A DNA stretch of 64,000 nucleotides, taken from positions 62,001 through 126,000 of the forward strand of contig NZ_LMRR01000043.1 of NCBI RefSeq assembly GCF_001426085.1, written 5' to 3'. Shown one piece after another: positions 1-15,743 of the stretch (its first letter is position 1; every line of letters starts with the position of its first letter). Both the position numbers and the translations under genes were made by a program. A model generated the notes under the pieces. The model did no database searches. It was not told the origin of the DNA and worked only from the letters and a program-made list of their open reading frames with translations. The stretch comes from Rhodococcus sp. Leaf278 (GTDB taxonomy: Bacteria > Actinomycetota > Actinomycetes > Mycobacteriales > Mycobacteriaceae).

Positions 1-1312
1 GTCAATCCGCTTCATCGTTCGCAGACCTGGGGCTCCCGGTGGTTCTTGTTCATTCACTGCAGAATGCGGGCGTGTCCAACCCCTTTCCGATCCAGATTGC
101 TACCGTCCCCGACGCCCTTGCCGGCCGGGACGTACTGGGCCGTGCCCCTACCGGGTCGGGAAAGACGCTGGCGTTCGGACTTCCACTTCTCGTGCGGCTG
201 GCAGGTCGTCGAAGCGAGCCGGCCGCACCGCGCGGGCTCGTGCTCGCTCCGACCCGCGAACTGGCGCTCCAGATCCACGAAGTTCTCGACCTTCACGGTG
301 CCACGTTCGGACTGCGCACCGTCGGTGTCGTGGGCGGTGTCCCACTCGAACGAAATGTTCGCGAGATACAGCGCGGTGTCGACATAGTGGTTGCCACCCC
401 CGGTCGTCTCAACGACCTGCTGGAGCGACGTTCCATCGCGCTGAATCGCGTCGAGACGACCGTGATCGACGAAGCGGACCGCATGGTGGACATGGGGTTT
501 CTGCCCCAGATCGAATCACTTCTGGCCGCGACGCCGCCCGACGGCCAGCGGTTGTTGTTCTCGGCCACCCTCGACCAGGACACCGACCGCCTGGTCGAGA
601 GGTTCATGCACGATCCGGCAAAGCACTCGACCGCCGAATCGGTGAGCGTGCCCGACATTGCGCACTACGTGTTCGAGGTCGATGCCACGCGCAAGACAGA
701 AGTAGCTGCCGCGCTTGCCAACAGAGACGGACGAACGCTGCTGTTCGTCCGCACCACCCACGCGGTCGATCGACTCACCGACGAGTGTCGCCGACTCGGC
801 GTACCCGTATCGTCGTTGCACGGCAACAAGACTCAGGCGCATCGCACGCGTTCGCTCGCCGCCTTCGCGGACGGCAGCTCGGGTGCGCTGATCGCAACCG
901 ACGTCGCCGCTCGCGGTGTTCACGTCGACGACGTCACACTGGTGGTGCACGTCGATCCGCCGATGGATTCCAAGGACTACGTGCACCGTGCAGGCCGAAC
1001 CGCCCGAGCCGGGGCCAGCGGAACCGTCGTGACCTTGGCGACCGGCGATCAGTTGGCGGGGGTACGAGCCATGGCGGACGAAGCGGGGGTATCCGCCACC
1101 GTCGTCGATACCGAGGCGGATCCCGTCTCGTGGCGGCGAATGACCGGTGCCCGAGCCCCCATCGGCAGACCACTGCCGAATCCGGCCGACACCTCGGCAT
1201 CCGCCCGTGGCGATCTGCCGGAGCGAGGGGCACGGCGGGGCGCTGCACCCTCGCGGCACGAACGACGGGGCCGAACCGGTGGCAGTCGGGGCACCGGGCG
1301 AGGACGACGCGG

Positions 1313-1316
<4 letters not shown>
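1..1316 (+). CDS. DEAD/DEAH-box RNA helicase, 5' truncated by window edge
   Basis: ATP-dependent RNA helicase of superfamily 2. The frame is open from base 3 with helicase-like residues (ADLGLP, then a Q-motif-like PFPIQ) before any start, so the gene begins left of the window. Visible motifs in order: Walker A TGSGKT, PTRELALQI, TPGR, DEAD within VIDEADRM, SAT, the helicase C-terminal block ARGVHVDD, and HRAGRTAR. The last ~50 residues form a Gly/Arg-rich basic tail (RGRTGGSRGTGRGRRG), typical of RNA-binding extensions in cold-shock or ribosome-assembly helicases. The stop overlaps the start of the next gene (GTGA), suggesting translational coupling. The specific paralogue (RhlE, CsdA or other) cannot be decided. 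Confidence 0.93.
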
Positions 1317-3660
<2,344 letters not shown>

Positions 3661-3808
3661 CCGTCGTTCACGGTTAGACTCACCAACAGCAAACAGAGTT
3701 GTCCGCGCTCGCTGCGCGCCCGAGGCCGATCATTCGTGCTTGGGGTGCCGCCGAACGTAGATCCCGCACGGGTGGGGTCACAGCGCGGACCATACAGAAG
3801 GGAATCAG

Positions 3809-4000
3809 GTGCCCGAGGCACCCACTATTTCGGTTGCCGGTCCGGCAACTGCAGAGCAGCACGACGAGAGTTCCACTTCGGAGGGATCCTCTATCGAGCC
3901 GGGAGAGAAACCCGGCGACACCGATTTCGGCATCCGCGCGCAGTCCGGCGGCGCAATGCTCTTGTCCCAGCTTCGGCGGCCCCGGCTCGGACGGGGTTGA
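3809..4000 (+). CDS. Small uncharacterised polar protein upstream of CNNM pair
   Basis: Predicted 63-aa protein, not recognised. GTG start at 3809 is preceded by a good ribosome site (AGAAGGGA, 3796-3803, about five bases away), and the stop lies three bases before the GTG of the first CNNM gene, so it may be the first gene of that operon. The sequence is acidic in its first two thirds (SSTSEGSSIEPGEKPGDTDF) and basic at the C terminus (QLRRPRLGRG); no signal peptide or membrane helix. The alternative is that this stretch is only a leader region for the transporter genes. Confidence 0.45.
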   Translation: MPEAPTISVAGPATAEQHDESSTSEGSSIEPGEKPGDTDFGIRAQSGGAMLLSQLRRPRLGRG

Positions 4001-4003
4001 GAC

Positions 4004-5383
4004 GTGGCGACCCTTCTCACCATCGTCAGCCTTCTCGGCTTCGTTGCCTTGACGGCGGGAACCGCGTTGTTCGTTGCGGCCGAGTTCTCCCTCACTGCGT
4101 TGGAACGCAGTGCGGTCGAGTCTCAGGCCGAGAACGGCGACATGCGCTCGCGTCAGGTTCTGCACGCGCACAAGACTTTGTCCTTCCAGCTATCCGGTGC
4201 CCAGCTGGGCATCACCATCACCACTCTGATCACCGGATATCTCGCAGAACCCGTGCTGGCAGGCTTCATCCGGCCGCTGGCCGATGCCCTGGGCGCGTCC
4301 GAGACGCTCGCGTCGGGCATCTCACTCGCCGTGGCGCTGATTCTGGCCACCTCGTTCTCCATGATCTTCGGTGAGCTCGTCCCGAAGAACATTGCCATCG
4401 CGAAACCGATGTCGACGGCCCGCGTCACCGCAGGTGCGATGGCCGGGTTCTCACTGATCTTCAAGTGGGCGATCAACGGGCTCAACGGCTCTGCCAACTG
4501 GCTCGTTCGACGGCTCGGCATCGAGCCGGCCGAGGAACTCAGATCGGCGCGATCGCCACAGGAACTGGGTTCGCTCGTACGCACGTCCGCACAACAGGGT
4601 TCGATCGACGAGAACACGGCTCGATTGGTCGATCGGTCGTTGCAGTTCGGCGATCGAACGGCCGAGGAGCTGATGACACCGCGAGTCAAGATCGAGACGC
4701 TCGCCACCGACTCCACCGTGGCCGATTTGATCGAAACTGCTTCGCGCACCGGCTTTTCCCGTTTCCCGGTGGTCGATGGCGATCTGGACGACACCGTCGG
4801 CGTCGTCCACATCAAGCACGCGTTCACCGTCGCGGCGTCGCTCCGTCGTTCGACGACCGTCGAGTCCCTGGCACGTGATGTTCCCGTCGTACCGTCGAGC
4901 CTGGACGGCGACGCGGTGATGGAACGGGTGCGGGCCGACGGTATGCAGGTGGCTCTCGTCGTCGACGAGTACGGCGGTACCGCAGGCATGGTGACGATGG
5001 AAGATCTGATCGAGGAGATCGTCGGTGACGTGCGCGACGAACACGACGAGCCTGAACTCGATGTCTCGCGTTCCGGCGAGGGCTGGGACTGCGCCGGCCT
5101 ACTACGCATCGACGAAGTCGCGTCGGCTACGGGCTATTCCGCGCCGGAGGGCGAGTACGAAACCATCGGTGGTCTGGTTCTGTCCGAGTTGGCCCGTATC
5201 CCGACCGAGGGGGACGCAGTGCTTCTGCCCCCGCCGTCGAGCGAAGATCCGCTCGACGGAGACGGCGGCTGGGTGGCACGGGTGATCCGCATGGACGGTC
5301 GTCGGATCGATCGGGTGTTGCTCATGCCCGTCGACGCCGCAACGGTGGCTCGAATGAGATCGGCGGGAGAGATCGATGGGTGA
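4004..5383 (+). CDS. CNNM/CorC-type (DUF21-CBS-CorC_HlyC) membrane protein
   Basis: Integral membrane protein of 459 aa, historically called hemolysin family; CNNM/CorC relatives transport or control Mg2+ and other divalent cations. Domain order: N-terminal DUF21 membrane domain (about residues 5-190, with the Pro-rich [11 protein letters not shown] helix motif), a CBS pair (about 205-330, ending [20 protein letters not shown]) and a C-terminal CorC_HlyC domain (about 345-440). GTG start at 4004, after the small upstream gene; its last eight bases overlap the next CNNM gene, so the two are probably co-translated. The order guaB1-CNNM-CNNM is conserved in mycobacteria. Ion specificity is not evident from sequence. 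Confidence 0.92.
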   Translation: MATLLTIVSLLGFVALTAGTALFVAAEFSLTALERSAVESQAENGDMRSRQVLHAHKTLSFQLSGAQLGITITTLITGYLAEPVLAGFIRPLADALGASETLASGISLAVALILATSFSMIFGELVPKNIAIAKPMSTARVTAGAMAGFSLIFKWAINGLNGSANWLVRRLGIEPAEELRSARSPQELGSLVRTSAQQGSIDENTARLVDRSLQFGDRTAEELMTPRVKIETLATDSTVADLIETASRTGFSRFPVVDGDLDDTVGVVHIKHAFTVAASLRRSTTVESLARDVPVVPSSLDGDAVMERVRADGMQVALVVDEYGGTAGMVTMEDLIEEIVGDVRDEHDEPELDVSRSGEGWDCAGLLRIDEVASATGYSAPEGEYETIGGLVLSELARIPTEGDAVLLPPPSSEDPLDGDGGWVARVIRMDGRRIDRVLLMPVDAATVARMRSAGEIDG

Positions 5384-6497
5384 CCTGTTCGGAGTCGGTC
5401 TCGCCGTTCTTTTGCTGGCCGGCAATGCATTCTTCGTCGGAGCCGAGTTCGCGTTGATCTCCGCTCGGCGCGATCGACTCGAAGCACTGCTCGCGCAGGG
5501 AAAGAAGCGCGCACAGAGCGTCATCGAGGCCGGTCAGAATCTGTCGCAGATGCTCGCCGCTGCTCAGCTCGGCATCACGATCTGCTCGATTCTCCTGGGC
5601 CGGGTGGCCGAGCCGGCGGTGGCGCACCTGATCGAGGTCCCCCTCGATGCCGTCGGAATCCCCGAGTCGTTCCTGCACCCGATCGCCTTTGCCATCGCGT
5701 TGACGCTGGTGGTCGTATTGCACATCCTGGTCGGCGAGATGGTTCCCAAGAACATCGCGATCGCGGGTCCGGAGAGCACCGCCATGATTCTGGTGCCGAT
5801 CCACCTGGTGTTCATCAAGGTCGCGCTGCCGCTGATCTCGTTCTACAACCTGTGCGCCAACCTGACGCTCCGGATGCTGCGTATCGAGCCCAAGGACGAG
5901 CTGAGTTCTTCGGTCTCGGCGGTGGAGTTGTCGCAGATGATCGGCGAATCACGTTCCGAGGGATTGATAGACGCCGAGGAGCACCGCAGACTGCGGCAGG
6001 CACTGGAGACGTCCGGTCGGACGGTCGGCGAGGTGTTGATCCCTTCTCACCAGGTTCGCAGCATCGAGTTGTCCGGGCCCGATCACACCCTCGGACCGAC
6101 ACTGGGCTCTGTCGAACGCGCCGTCATCGAGACCGGCTTCTCGCGTTACCCGGTCCGCGATGCGGCCGGCGCGCTGGTCGGCTACCTGCACCTCAAGGAC
6201 GTTCTCGACGACATGGCCGACGAATCGGCCGGACCGGACACGGTCATCCCGCGAAGCGACGTTCGGGCACTGCCCGTCGTCTCCATCGACACGGTGCTCG
6301 ACGATGCACTGACCAAGTTGCGACGCGCCAGCAGCCACCTCGGAGCCGTGCACGACGCGACGGGGGCCACTGTCGGGATCGTCGCACTGGAAGACTTGGT
6401 CGAGGAGTTCGTCGGTACCGTTCGAGACGGCACGCACCGCGTGGCCGGTCCTCGGCCGGGTCAATCTGCATCGAGCACTCCCCCGCGGAACGCGTAG
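5376..6497 (+). CDS. Second CNNM-type membrane protein, lacking CorC_HlyC domain
   Basis: Paralogue of the preceding gene, 373 aa. DUF21 membrane domain at about residues 1-185 ([27 protein letters not shown]) and a CBS pair at about 200-350 ([20 protein letters not shown]). It ends soon after the CBS pair, so the C-terminal CorC_HlyC domain of its neighbour is missing, as is common for the second member of such pairs. The ATG start at 5376 lies inside the previous gene with a ribosome site GGGAGA, and the stop TAG abuts the ATG of the next gene. The pair may work as a heterodimer (inference). Confidence 0.91.
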   Translation: MGDLFGVGLAVLLLAGNAFFVGAEFALISARRDRLEALLAQGKKRAQSVIEAGQNLSQMLAAAQLGITICSILLGRVAEPAVAHLIEVPLDAVGIPESFLHPIAFAIALTLVVVLHILVGEMVPKNIAIAGPESTAMILVPIHLVFIKVALPLISFYNLCANLTLRMLRIEPKDELSSSVSAVELSQMIGESRSEGLIDAEEHRRLRQALETSGRTVGEVLIPSHQVRSIELSGPDHTLGPTLGSVERAVIETGFSRYPVRDAAGALVGYLHLKDVLDDMADESAGPDTVIPRSDVRALPVVSIDTVLDDALTKLRRASSHLGAVHDATGATVGIVALEDLVEEFVGTVRDGTHRVAGPRPGQSASSTPPRNA

Positions 6498-7412
6498 ATG
6501 TCCGGCCCGGCGTCGCTGACCGAAGCGGAGTGGACCACCCGACGGGCTGCGCACACGGCGCGGGTCGAGCACCTCGTCGGTGATTATCTGACCGACCGAG
6601 GACATGGCAACACCCATCCGGTGCTGGATTTCCTGTTCACGTATTACAGTCACCGACCTGGTCAACTGCGCCGGTGGAATCCGGGTCACGGCATCGCGCT
6701 GACCGGCGAACGTGCATGCGAGTACGCCGAGTTCGCGTCCTACGAACAGGTGCAGACCGATCGGGGCGTCGGTTACCGGGTGCGGTCCGATCTCGTCGAG
6801 CGCCGCCGCGCCAGTATCGAATTCATCCTGGGACTGCTGACCGCCACCGCCGAGCGAGCACCCATGCTCGGCTGCTTCGGCCTGCACGAGTGGGCGATGG
6901 TCTACCGCGGAGGAATCTCGGCGCAGCGGCACGAGCAGGTGCCACTGCGCCTCGGCCGTGACGGGACCGATGCTGTGGTCGATTCGATGTCGTTACGGTG
7001 CACCCACTACGACGCCTTCCGGTTCTTCACCCCCGACGCCACACCGCGCAACGCTGTGACGCTTTCCCCGGAATCGCGCCTGGGGTCCGAGCAGCCCGGG
7101 TGCATTCATGCCTCCATGGATTTGTACAAGTGGTGCTACAAGCTGGGGCCATTGATCGATTCGGAGTTTCTGACCGACTGTTTCGAGCTGGCGCTGCACG
7201 CGCGCACGATCGATATGCGGGCCAGCCCCTACGACCTGAGCGACTACGACCTCGAACCCATTCGGATCGAGACCGCGGCCGGGCGAGCAGAATATGTGCG
7301 CGCGCAGGGGGAACTGTCGACCGAAGCGGCACCACTGCGCTCGGCGTTGATGGCTCGGTGCCAGAATTTACTGATCGGCGGCGAGTTCGGTGACGGACTT
7401 ACTGCCGAGTAA
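6498..7412 (+). CDS. Conserved actinobacterial protein, commonly labelled 3-methyladenine DNA glycosylase
   Basis: 304-aa soluble protein starting immediately after the stop of the CNNM gene, so probably in the same operon. The conserved segment [21 protein letters not shown] and the later [14 protein letters not shown] and [11 protein letters not shown] blocks are typical of a family found across Mycobacteriales; as I recall, automated annotation names it 3-methyladenine DNA glycosylase. I see no helix-hairpin-helix or AlkA/MPG signature, so that function is not supported by the sequence itself. Several conserved His, Cys and Trp residues suggest an enzyme. Function should be taken as unknown. 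Confidence 0.72.
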   Translation: MSGPASLTEAEWTTRRAAHTARVEHLVGDYLTDRGHGNTHPVLDFLFTYYSHRPGQLRRWNPGHGIALTGERACEYAEFASYEQVQTDRGVGYRVRSDLVERRRASIEFILGLLTATAERAPMLGCFGLHEWAMVYRGGISAQRHEQVPLRLGRDGTDAVVDSMSLRCTHYDAFRFFTPDATPRNAVTLSPESRLGSEQPGCIHASMDLYKWCYKLGPLIDSEFLTDCFELALHARTIDMRASPYDLSDYDLEPIRIETAAGRAEYVRAQGELSTEAAPLRSALMARCQNLLIGGEFGDGLTAE

Positions 7413-7476
7413 CATCGACATCGTTGTCGTGGGGACACCGTCATCGGTGTCCGAGACCGGAAAGAGTGAGGAATTC

Positions 7477-9651
7477 ATGACCGATCGTGTGCAGGCTGGT
7501 GGACTTCAGGTCGCCAAAGTCCTATTCGATTTCGTCGAGAAGGAGGCGCTGCCAGGTACCGACGTAGATTCCGACGCCTTCTGGGCCGGTGCCGCGTCGT
7601 TGATCGCCGATCTCGCTCCCAAGAACAAGTCTCTGCTGGCCGTCCGCGACGAGATCCAGGGCAAGGTCGACGCCTGGCACGGCGAGCACGCGGGTCCGAA
7701 CTACGACCGTGCCGCATACAAGGCCTTCCTGAAAGAGATCGGCTACCTGCTGGACGAGCCGGCCGACTTCCAGATCACCACGGCAGGTGTGGACACCGAG
7801 ATCACGACCACAGCCGGTCCGCAGCTCGTGGTGCCGGTGCTCAATGCCCGGTTCGCGATCAACGCGTCCAACGCACGGTGGGGCTCGCTGTACGACGCCC
7901 TCTACGGAACCGATGCCATCCCCGAGGCCGACGGCGCCGAGAAGGGATCGAGCTACAACAAGGTCCGCGGCGACAAGGTGATCGCGTTTGCTCGTGACTT
8001 CCTGGACGAGGCGCTGCCCTTGAGCTCCGGCTCGCACGTCGGCACCACCGGCTATGTAGTCGACGCCGCATCGTTGACGGTCACACTGGCCGACGGCAGC
8101 ACGGTGGGCCTGAAGGAGCCAGCACAGCTGCTGGGGTACCAGGGCGCACCGGACGCGCCGACGGCAATCCTGTTCGTGCACAACGGTTTGCATTTCGAGA
8201 TCCAGATCGATGCCGAGAGCCCGATCGGCAAGACCGACGGCGCAGGCGTCAAGGACGTCCTGCTCGAGTCGGCTGTCACCACCATCATGGACTTCGAGGA
8301 TTCGGTCGCGGCAGTCGATGCGGACGACAAGGTTCTCGGTTACCGCAACTGGCTCGGTCTGATGAAGGGCGATCTCACCGAAGAGGTCTCCAAGGGCGGC
8401 AAGACATTCACTCGCGCGCTGAACAAGGACCGTACCTACACCTCGGTCGACGGTTCCGAACTGACGCTGCACGGTCGCTCGCTGTTGTTCGTCCGCAACG
8501 TCGGTCATCTGATGACGTCCGACGCGATCCTCGACGCCGACGGTAACGAGGTCCCCGAGGGCATTCTCGATGCCCTCTTCACCTCGCTCGCAGGTCTGCA
8601 TTCGTTGACCGCGGACAACGTCCTGTCCAACTCGCGGACCGGTTCGCTCTATATCGTCAAGCCGAAGATGCACGGACCGGACGAGGTCGCCTTCACCGCC
8701 GAACTGTTCGGCCGCGTCGAGCAGGTGCTGGGGCTCCCGACCAACACGCTCAAGGTCGGAATCATGGACGAGGAACGCCGCACGACGGTCAACCTGAAGG
8801 CATGCATCCAGGCAGCGTCCGAGCGCGTCGTGTTCATCAACACCGGATTCCTCGACCGCACCGGCGACGAGATCCACACCTCGATGGAGGCAGGGCCTGT
8901 CGTCCGCAAGGGTGCGATGAAGGGCGAGAAGTGGATCGCCGCGTACGAGGACTTCAATGTCGACACCGGGCTGGCCGCGGGCCTCGAAGGCAAGGCGCAG
9001 ATCGGTAAGGGCATGTGGGCCATGCCGGATCTGATGCACGACATGCTCGAGCAGAAGATCGGTCACCCCAAAGCCGGGGCCAACACCGCGTGGGTTCCCT
9101 CACCCACGGCCGCGACGCTGCACGCCTTGCACTATCACAAGGTCGATGTGTTCGCCCGCCAGCACGAGATCGCTCAGGCCAAGCGCGCCACGGTCGACGA
9201 CATTCTCGAAATTCCTCTGGCTCCGTCCACGGACTGGACCGACGAAGAGAAGCAGAACGAACTCGACAACAACTCGCAGTCGATTCTGGGCTACGTCGTG
9301 CGGTGGATCGACCACGGCGTCGGGTGCTCCAAGGTTCCCGACATCAACGACATCGCACTCATGGAAGACCGTGCGACGCTTCGTATTTCGAGCCAGTTCA
9401 TCGCGAACTGGCTGCGCCACGGCGTCGTCACCGAAGACCAGGTGCGCGAGTCGTTGAAGCGGATGGCCCCGGTGGTGGACCGTCAGAACGAATCGGATCC
9501 GACGTACCAGCCGTTGGCTCCCGACTTCGACACCAACATCGCCTTCCAGGCTGCCAGTGACCTGATCTTCCAGGGCACCAGCCAGCCCAACGGCTACACC
9601 GAGCCGATCCTGCACCGCCGCCGACGGGAGTACAAGGCCGTCAACGCCTGA
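7477..9651 (+). CDS. glcB: Malate synthase G
   Basis: Glyoxylate-shunt enzyme: condenses glyoxylate with acetyl-CoA to give malate, cytosolic. 724 aa, near the usual 725-741 aa of isoform G. The start is ATG 7477 with ribosome site GTGAGGA; the longer frame upstream has no ribosome site and overlaps the previous gene. Recognisable blocks: [32 protein letters not shown], the [18 protein letters not shown] segment, and [20 protein letters not shown], which carries the catalytic Asp and the redox-sensitive Cys known from the M. tuberculosis enzyme. The gene is monocistronic or heads the following group; isocitrate lyase is not in the window. Confidence 0.97.
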   Translation: MTDRVQAGGLQVAKVLFDFVEKEALPGTDVDSDAFWAGAASLIADLAPKNKSLLAVRDEIQGKVDAWHGEHAGPNYDRAAYKAFLKEIGYLLDEPADFQITTAGVDTEITTTAGPQLVVPVLNARFAINASNARWGSLYDALYGTDAIPEADGAEKGSSYNKVRGDKVIAFARDFLDEALPLSSGSHVGTTGYVVDAASLTVTLADGSTVGLKEPAQLLGYQGAPDAPTAILFVHNGLHFEIQIDAESPIGKTDGAGVKDVLLESAVTTIMDFEDSVAAVDADDKVLGYRNWLGLMKGDLTEEVSKGGKTFTRALNKDRTYTSVDGSELTLHGRSLLFVRNVGHLMTSDAILDADGNEVPEGILDALFTSLAGLHSLTADNVLSNSRTGSLYIVKPKMHGPDEVAFTAELFGRVEQVLGLPTNTLKVGIMDEERRTTVNLKACIQAASERVVFINTGFLDRTGDEIHTSMEAGPVVRKGAMKGEKWIAAYEDFNVDTGLAAGLEGKAQIGKGMWAMPDLMHDMLEQKIGHPKAGANTAWVPSPTAATLHALHYHKVDVFARQHEIAQAKRATVDDILEIPLAPSTDWTDEEKQNELDNNSQSILGYVVRWIDHGVGCSKVPDINDIALMEDRATLRISSQFIANWLRHGVVTEDQVRESLKRMAPVVDRQNESDPTYQPLAPDFDTNIAFQAASDLIFQGTSQPNGYTEPILHRRRREYKAVNA

Positions 9652-9667
9652 CGGACTTGTCGACCTC

Positions 9668-11383
9668 GTGGGTGAACATCGGAACGCAGGGCGCGGTCGG
9701 TCCATAGCCGCGGGACCCGTGATCGTCGTGATCACGATCGCGGTGGTCGTCGCGGCCGTGTTCGGATGGTTTCAGCTGCGAGATCGGATTTCCGATCAAG
9801 GTGTCGAAGCTGCGAGCCAGTGTGTGGAGGGATCGGCGGTGCTCACTGTGGCCGCCGATCCCGACATATCCGGGCCCGTCGAACAGTTGGCCGAGCGGTT
9901 CGACGCCACCGCTCCGGTGGTACGGGATCACTGTGTGACAGTGCAGGTTCGAGCCACGGCTTCGGACGTGGTGCGGTCGGCTCTGAATGTCGGTATCGAC
10001 TCCTGGGATGCCGGTGCACTCGGCGACCGACCGGGCCTGTGGATACCTCAGTCCACGGCCGACGTCGAGGCCGTGACCGCGCGCGGATCCATCGACGGCA
10101 CTCCACGGTCGCTGGCGTCGAGCCCGGTGGTACTCGCGGCCCCGACCGCCATAGCCGACGCCGTCACTGCTGCGGGCTCGAGCTGGGCCGACCTGGTCCG
10201 GCTGCAACGTGACCCACAAGCTCTCGGATTGGGTGAATGGGGCGGGCTCCGTCTCGCTGTCCCGACGGGTTCCGACACCGGTGCCACCACTCTCGCGGTA
10301 GCTGCGATCGCAGCCGGTGTCCTGGGCGACCCGACCACGCCGCTGACCGTCGAGCAGGCCTCGTCGAGAGAGCTGGTGTCGGCGATGTCGGAGCTGGCGT
10401 TCACCGATACGAACGCCGCCGCGCTGTCCACGTCCACGACGTACGACGCCCTGGCGAGCCTTGAGAACGAAGCAGGCCCTCAGGCCCCTGTTCATGCGGT
10501 TCCGGTGACGGAACAGCAACTGGCGTCGACCGATTCGTCCACACTGACCGCGGTACGACCGCAAGGTCCGACGCCCGTCGCCGATCATCCGGCCGTCGTC
10601 CTCACCGGTGACGAGACGTCCACTCGAGCGGCTGCGACGTTCGTCGAGTTCATGCGGCAGGCGGAAGGCGCGCAGACACTTCGAGACGCCGGGTTCGACG
10701 TCGACGAGGCAGAGGACGCAGGGGTCGTCGCCCCACCATCGGGACCGGTCGCCGACGCATTGCTCGCCGTGTTGCGCAATCCGGTCCTGCCGCGACGCGC
10801 CACCGTTCTGCTCGACGTGTCCGAGTCGATGGGCACCACCGAAGGCGGGGCGACGAGACTGCAGAACACCGTTCGCGCTCTGGGTGAGCAGTTCGAGCGC
10901 GTTCCCGACTCCACCGAGCTGGGATTGTGGAGCTTCAGCGAGAATTTGAACAACTCGCTGCCCTTCCGAGTGGATGTTCCGACCGGACCGATGACGATTA
11001 CGGTCGGGACGACTCCCAGACGCGCTGCACTCGAGGCCGCCGCGGCGGCATCGACTCCGTCTACCGGGTCGTTCACGTATGCGTCCGTACTGGTCGCATA
11101 TCTCGATGCCGTGGCCGGGTACGTTCCTGGCCGCGTCAACTCCGTCGTACTGATCACCGACGGTGAAGACGACTCGACCTTGTCCCTGGAAGAGTTGCTC
11201 ACCGACCTGACCACGGCGGCCGACCCGGCGCGTCCGGTGGCGGTGAACATCGTGCGCATCGGAGACAACCCCGATGCCTCCGCGTTCGACGACATCGCAG
11301 CCCGGACCGGCGGCACCGTGGAAGCGGTACCGGCATCGGATTCACCAGACCTTATCGATCGACTCGGAAAGTTGCTGTACTAG
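9668..11383 (+). CDS. Membrane-anchored substrate-binding-like/VWA-domain protein
   Basis: 571 aa. One N-terminal transmembrane helix (about residues 14-35, VIVVITIAVVVAAVFGW) with a basic preceding segment, then a long extracytoplasmic part. Residues about 55-350 look like a periplasmic-binding fold (ABC substrate-binding type); residues about 380-560 are a von Willebrand A domain with a MIDAS motif (DVSES at the first strand, later LITDGEDD). Equivalent to the mycobacterial protein encoded next to glcB (Rv1836c family). Start at GTG 9668, 16 bases after glcB. Role unknown; adhesion- or assembly-type metal-dependent binding is suggested by the MIDAS site. Confidence 0.85.
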   Translation: MGEHRNAGRGRSIAAGPVIVVITIAVVVAAVFGWFQLRDRISDQGVEAASQCVEGSAVLTVAADPDISGPVEQLAERFDATAPVVRDHCVTVQVRATASDVVRSALNVGIDSWDAGALGDRPGLWIPQSTADVEAVTARGSIDGTPRSLASSPVVLAAPTAIADAVTAAGSSWADLVRLQRDPQALGLGEWGGLRLAVPTGSDTGATTLAVAAIAAGVLGDPTTPLTVEQASSRELVSAMSELAFTDTNAAALSTSTTYDALASLENEAGPQAPVHAVPVTEQQLASTDSSTLTAVRPQGPTPVADHPAVVLTGDETSTRAAATFVEFMRQAEGAQTLRDAGFDVDEAEDAGVVAPPSGPVADALLAVLRNPVLPRRATVLLDVSESMGTTEGGATRLQNTVRALGEQFERVPDSTELGLWSFSENLNNSLPFRVDVPTGPMTITVGTTPRRAALEAAAAASTPSTGSFTYASVLVAYLDAVAGYVPGRVNSVVLITDGEDDSTLSLEELLTDLTTAADPARPVAVNIVRIGDNPDASAFDDIAARTGGTVEAVPASDSPDLIDRLGKLLY

Positions 11384-11386
11384 AAC

Positions 11387-12526
11387 ATGTCTCGCGTAAT
11401 TTTTGTCGGCGTCTTCTTACTACTCGTCACTCTGTTTCTGCACTGGCGATTTCTCTCCGTCACCAGGATGCCGACACGTCCCAAACTGGCTGTCGATGCC
11501 GTGCTGCTGCTCTTGTGGCTCTGTGCGGTGGTCGGCTTCGGCAGCGGCGTCGCATTCGATCCGTCCTGGGCACGGGGCCCCGCGTTCGTCGGCCTCAGTT
11601 GGCTCGCCGTCGTGCTGTACCTGTTCCTGGGAACGGTGCTGGTGGCCGTGGTCTGCACGATCATGAGAGTGGTGTTCGCCGCGAGGCATCGTGATTCGTC
11701 CGCTGCTCGACTGCGTGTATCGAGGATCGGCTCGGCGGCGGTGGCACTCGTCAGCGTGGTCACAGTGGGGTACGGACTCGTCGAGGCGGCAACTCCCCGA
11801 GTGACGAACACCGACGTCGCACTCGACCGGCTACCGATCGAATTCGAGGGCGTCCGAGTGGCATTGGTGTCGGACCTTCATGCCGGTCCCTCCCGCGGCG
11901 CGGATTTCGTGCGCAAGGTCGTCGATTCGGTCAATGCCCAGAATCCTGATGTCGTGCTGCTCGACGGCGATCTCATCGACGGAACAGTTGCTCTGGTAGG
12001 AGAGGATCTCGAGCCGCTACGCGACCTCGACGCGCCGTTGGGCGTGTTCGCCGTCAGTGGCAATCACGAATTCTACGCGGGAGACGGCGGCGAATGGCTC
12101 GACTTCTGGTACACGCTCGGTATCGACGTGCTGCGAAACGAACGCACGACCATCACTCGGGGCGACGCGGCACTCGATATCGCCGGGATCAACGACGCCA
12201 CGGCACCGGCTCCGTACGAACCCGACCTCGCCGCGGCATTGGACGGGATCGATCCCGATCGATTCGTTCTACTGATGGCACATCAGCCGAAGCAAGCGGT
12301 GGAGGCATCGGACTTCGGAGTCGACATGCAGGTGTCCGGGCACACGCACGGTGGCCAGATATGGCCGATCCGCTATCTGGTGCCGCTACAGCAGCCCAGT
12401 GTCGAAGGGCTGGACACGATCGGAAACACCACGCTGTATACCACCCGCGGTGCGGGCGCGTGGGGTCCACCGGTGCGGGTGGCCGCCCCGCCCGAGATCG
12501 CGATGCTGGAGCTCACGCGGGGCTGA
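11387..12526 (+). CDS. Membrane-associated metallophosphoesterase (YkuE-like)
   Basis: 379 aa, ATG three bases after the stop of the VWA gene. Four predicted membrane helices occupy the first ~125 residues. The calcineurin-type phosphoesterase domain follows (about 145-375) with all five signature blocks: LVSDLHAGP, LLDGDLIDG, SGNHEFY, LMAHQPKQ and VSGHTHGGQIWP, supplying the dinuclear metal ligands. Members of this type are often linked to phospholipid head-group or UDP-sugar lipid hydrolysis at the membrane; the substrate here is not known. A strong hairpin terminator follows. Confidence 0.9.
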   Translation: MSRVIFVGVFLLLVTLFLHWRFLSVTRMPTRPKLAVDAVLLLLWLCAVVGFGSGVAFDPSWARGPAFVGLSWLAVVLYLFLGTVLVAVVCTIMRVVFAARHRDSSAARLRVSRIGSAAVALVSVVTVGYGLVEAATPRVTNTDVALDRLPIEFEGVRVALVSDLHAGPSRGADFVRKVVDSVNAQNPDVVLLDGDLIDGTVALVGEDLEPLRDLDAPLGVFAVSGNHEFYAGDGGEWLDFWYTLGIDVLRNERTTITRGDAALDIAGINDATAPAPYEPDLAAALDGIDPDRFVLLMAHQPKQAVEASDFGVDMQVSGHTHGGQIWPIRYLVPLQQPSVEGLDTIGNTTLYTTRGAGAWGPPVRVAAPPEIAMLELTRG

Positions 12527-12546
12527 GGCCTCCGACGCGAATTCGA

Positions 12547-12578
12547 CAGAGCCCGCCACGTCGATGCGGCGGGCTCTG
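12547..12578. terminator. Hairpin terminator between convergent genes
   Basis: Perfect 11-bp inverted repeat (CAGAGCCCGCC / GGCGGGCTCTG) around a 10-base loop, in the 60-base gap between the metallophosphoesterase (+) and gcvP (-). No long U tract, so it is a GC-rich actinobacterial-style terminator that could serve both strands. Confidence 0.8.
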
Positions 12579-12586
12579 CATTCGGC

Positions 12587-15439
<2,853 letters not shown>

Positions 15440-15499
15440 GATGTTCTCCCAGGTGCCGGAAAGACGAGGCGTCGGACGACCGAGGCATACGCGCCGGCC

Positions 15500-15724
15500 G
15501 CTCCTCCCCCTCTGTCGTGTGCTCGCTGACGCGTGCGCCTGAGAGATTCGGTCGAACACGGCGCGTCATGTCGACGGCACCGGCACCTTTCCCCTTGGGC
15601 GGGTGGGTACTCCCACCACTTTCCAGAGTTGTCGAAGCCCACACGGTCCGTGTGCCTGAGAGATTGACGGGGAGGTATTGCTCCTTCGGCGTCCGAGACT
15701 GGATGCCTCGGAACTCTCCCGCAC
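15500..15724 (-). promoter_or_regulatory. Tandem glycine riboswitch upstream of gcvP
   Basis: On the minus strand two glycine-aptamer signatures lie back to back in the gcvP leader. Aptamer 1 (about 15724-15613): GGGAGAG opening, CGAAGGAGCAA near 15689, CTCTCAGGCA near 15662, then ACTCTGGAAAG. Aptamer 2 (about 15612-15500): opening GTGGGAG-like strand, CCCAAGGGGAAA, CTCTCAGGCGC near 15545, then GACAGAGGGGGAGG. The linker is very short, as in cooperative glycine riboswitches. About 60 bases remain for an expression platform before the gcvP start. Known class effect: glycine binding turns on glycine cleavage genes. Confidence 0.93.
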
Positions 15725-15743
15725 GGGCGCGACGAGACTCAGT

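Noticed and set aside
785-1312. Long N-terminal extension of the DMT transporter frame
   Set aside because: It overlaps the helicase in another frame and encodes Arg-rich filler; the GTG at 1313 overlaps the helicase stop properly.
7390-7476. Upstream start for malate synthase at 7390
   Set aside because: The extra 29 residues overlap the preceding gene and have no ribosome site, whereas ATG 7477 has GTGAGGA.
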